From: CBDDEH01 sp965226865
GTDB lineage: Bacteria > Chloroflexota > Dehalococcoidia > Lucifugimonadales > JAGWBF01
DNA length: 64,000 nt
NCBI GenBank assembly: GCA_965226865.1
Contig: CBDDEH010000004.1
Coordinates: 682,001-746,000, forward strand
Reading direction: 5' to 3'
The notes under the pieces were generated by a model, which had not been told where the DNA came from, searched no databases, and was given only the letters and a program-made list of their open reading frames with translations. The position numbers were made by a program, and so were the translations under genes. Shown here piece after piece: positions 62,129 to 64,000 of this stretch. Within the stretch, counting starts at the first letter, position 1. Each line of letters begins with the position of its first letter.

Positions 62129-63906
62129 GTTGGGATCGTTCGTGACCCGCGTCGCCTTCCTCGTCGGAAGATGCGGCGTGTGGAGTCGTGGTAGAGCCGG
62201 GACCGGAGGTGACCACAATGTCACGGGGAAAGAACAGGTCGATCACCCAATCTAGTGCTACTCGGACCTTCTTTTCCAGGCCTGGCAGCTTGCTCAGATA
62301 AATCGAACGCCACATTAGCCAGGCCAGTAGTCCGGAAAATCGCCAGCCGTGGATTTCGGCTGCTCCCGTACGATGTCCAAGGCCAACGAGGAGGCCAACG
62401 GTTCGGAAGCGGAATTGCTTAAGTGGTTTGCTTCGCATAATAGCTGCGATGTTTTCGGCTACTACCTTGCCTTCACGCAACGCGTGTTGGGCGGTTGGGG
62501 GGTATGCTTCGCCTTCCCGATCGGGATCCGGGATTTGGGCGCAGTCACCCACTGCCCAGACGCCGTCGATACCTTTGACTCGAAGGGTGCCATCGGTAAT
62601 CACCGCCCCAGCTCTATTGAGTTCGCAAGGTAACTCCTTGAGTAGTGGGTGGGGCTGGTTACCGGCCGTCCAGACCAGGGTGTAAGTCGGCAACGGGTCC
62701 GCTTCATCCAAGAGAACCGAATTGACAGTGGCCCCTGCTACACGGGTATTCAGCAGAAATTCGATACCGCGCATTTTAAGCTTGTGCAATGCGTAGTCGG
62801 CTAATCCGGCGCTGAGTTCAGGCAAAATGCGATCACGTGAGTGTATGAGAACGAATCTTAGCTCGCTCGCTTCGATGTGAGGGTAGTAGCGCAAAACACT
62901 ATGGATCAGATCGAACAGCTCGGCTATAGTCTCTGTGCCTGCAAACCCACCTCCAGCCACGACGAATGTGAGCTGACGCCGCCGCTCGTCTTCGTCCGGC
63001 TCCGAATCTGCGTGCTCCAACAGCGAGATGACGTGGTTGCGCAGGCGAGTCGCGTCTTCCAGGGATTTGAGGGTAATGGAATGTTCTTCCAGGCCCGGAA
63101 GTCCGTAGTAGTTAGGGACGGAGCCCAGGGCTAATATCAAGTGGTCGTACGCCGTCGGTTCCGGCGGAGGCGATGTCCGCCACTTCGGCGCGGTAAAACC
63201 GCGTATGGGGACAGGACGCGCGAACCGGGACGCTGATGTGCTGCGCCTCTAGAGCACTGGAAGCAACCTCGGCCAGCATGGGCGTGAAGAGCATGTAGTT
63301 GCTCTGGCTTACCAGCGTGATCTCCATGTTGGGTTCGCTTGAGAAGAGCTGTTCCAATCGTTGGGCCGCCCCGGTGCCGCCGAATCCACCGCCGAGGATT
63401 ACGACCCGCTTCTTCGGTGTCTCGGCCGTACCGAAGGTAAGTTCAGGCTCAGGGCGCAGACGCAAATATAGGGCCACCAGAGCATAGAAGCCGAGCCCGG
63501 TGAGACCTCCGTAAAGCAGGTGGCCTATCAGGCTTGGAAAGGCCGCACTAGCGTCTTCGATGGACCAGGTCGGCCCTCGGCCATCCATCAGCACGCCCAG
63601 GGTAATAGGACCCGCGATCCACCACATCAGGCCGTATAGCGAACCGCTGCTGATCGTAGCAGCGTGGCCGAGGGGTTGATATCGTGAAATCGCACCGAAG
63701 CTGGCGCCTATTGGGATCGATATCAGCAGATGGAGCAATACCCCCGCGCCAGAAAGGTCGAATCCCAACAGCCCAGGCACCGTGGATATCATGTCCTGGG
63801 CCCCTAGGGCCCACCAGAACACTAGTCCGCCGACGAAGCCAGCGATACCACCCGCCACCGTATCGCGGCGCAGTGACGCCGGCACTAGACCGCCTAACTT
63901 TAGCAA
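62100..63906 (-). pseudogene. Membrane module fused to type II NADH dehydrogenase, one-base frameshift
   Basis: The first 135 residues are one four-helix unit (GGIAGFVGGLVFWWALGAQD, YGLMWWIAGPITLGVLMDG, FPSLIGHLLYGG). Then an NDH-2 flavoprotein begins with the FAD fingerprint VVILGGGFGGTGAAQRLEQL. Near 63165 the frame shifts by one base (EVADIASAG versus PEPTAYDHLILALGSVPNYY); the second frame gives the NADH loop FVVAGGGFAGTETIAELFD and GVWAVGDCAQIPD and ends at 62100. NDH-2 passes electrons from NADH to quinone without proton pumping. The start at 63906 is a TTG of doubtful quality. The shift may be real or a sequence error. Bases 63907-64000 hold no gene. Confidence 0.78.
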
Positions 63907-64000
63907 TTCATTGTTCCGCTACGGATCGTTGGATCGCCTTAGTATAAGCCAAGTAAATCTAACTTACATCTTGTAGCGGCGCCACGCTAAAAATCACGCT

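Overview
The window is about 64 kb of moderately GC-rich bacterial chromosome packed with insertion sequences. No rRNA or marker gene is present. Gene content (Aap-type amino-acid ABC operon, TTTTGxC-free lipoproteins with classical lipoboxes, a collagen-like lipoprotein, a type II NADH dehydrogenase fused to a membrane module, a methylmalonyl-CoA mutase remnant, AmtB/PII) suggests a free-living, probably Chloroflexota-like bacterium; that placement is inference. Many genes carry single-base frameshifts, so the region is either decaying or contains uncorrected indel errors.

Layout. 1-1112: 3' part of a branched-chain amino-acid binding protein. 1147-9512: IS1380 copy 1, a phage portal tail fragment, a small zinc-ribbon gene, tRNA-Arg(TCT) with an attachment core, a hydrolase fragment, IS1380 copy 2, the 3' half of a group II intron, and an unknown gene split by an IS3 element. 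10121-14562: a complete AapJQMP-like amino-acid ABC transporter operon. 15094-18223: broken lipoproteins and a frameshifted HNH-Excalibur nuclease. 18286-25339 (minus strand): a type II CBASS antiphage operon (CapH repressor, CapP protease, CapV phospholipase, CD-NTase, Cap2 E2-E1), with Cap2 split by an IS21 element. 26345-39491: DUF2971 fragment, IS1380 copies 3 and 4, several decayed IS, collagen-like lipoprotein, intact IS21, PII fragment, AmtB, mutase fragment. 39865-49218: IS110, a HEPN-like protein, an IS3 element, a TIR-STAND defence protein and an HsdR tail. 49219-60639: IS1380 copies 5 and 6, a broken nuclease-methylase, and the remains of a tRNA-integrated phage or satellite (terminase start, Rep-like ATPase, D5-like protein, AlpA, integrase, attachment core). 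60644-63906: a membrane protein and an NDH-2 fusion.

Two points tie the window together. First, defence genes cluster here: CBASS with its own regulators, TIR-STAND, restriction-modification remnants and a possible HEPN protein; most, but not all, are damaged. Second, the six IS1380 copies appear to have rearranged the region. The attachment cores at 3299-3314 and 60624-60639 are in inverted orientation, and the outer flanks of copies 1 and 5 are reverse complements (GTAAG/CTTAC). Re-inverting 2584-49218 would put the cores in direct orientation, recreate a perfect 5-bp target duplication, and bring the portal gene back next to the terminase side of the prophage. Only IS1380 copy 4 has an intact transposase, so it is the likely source of activity for the family.
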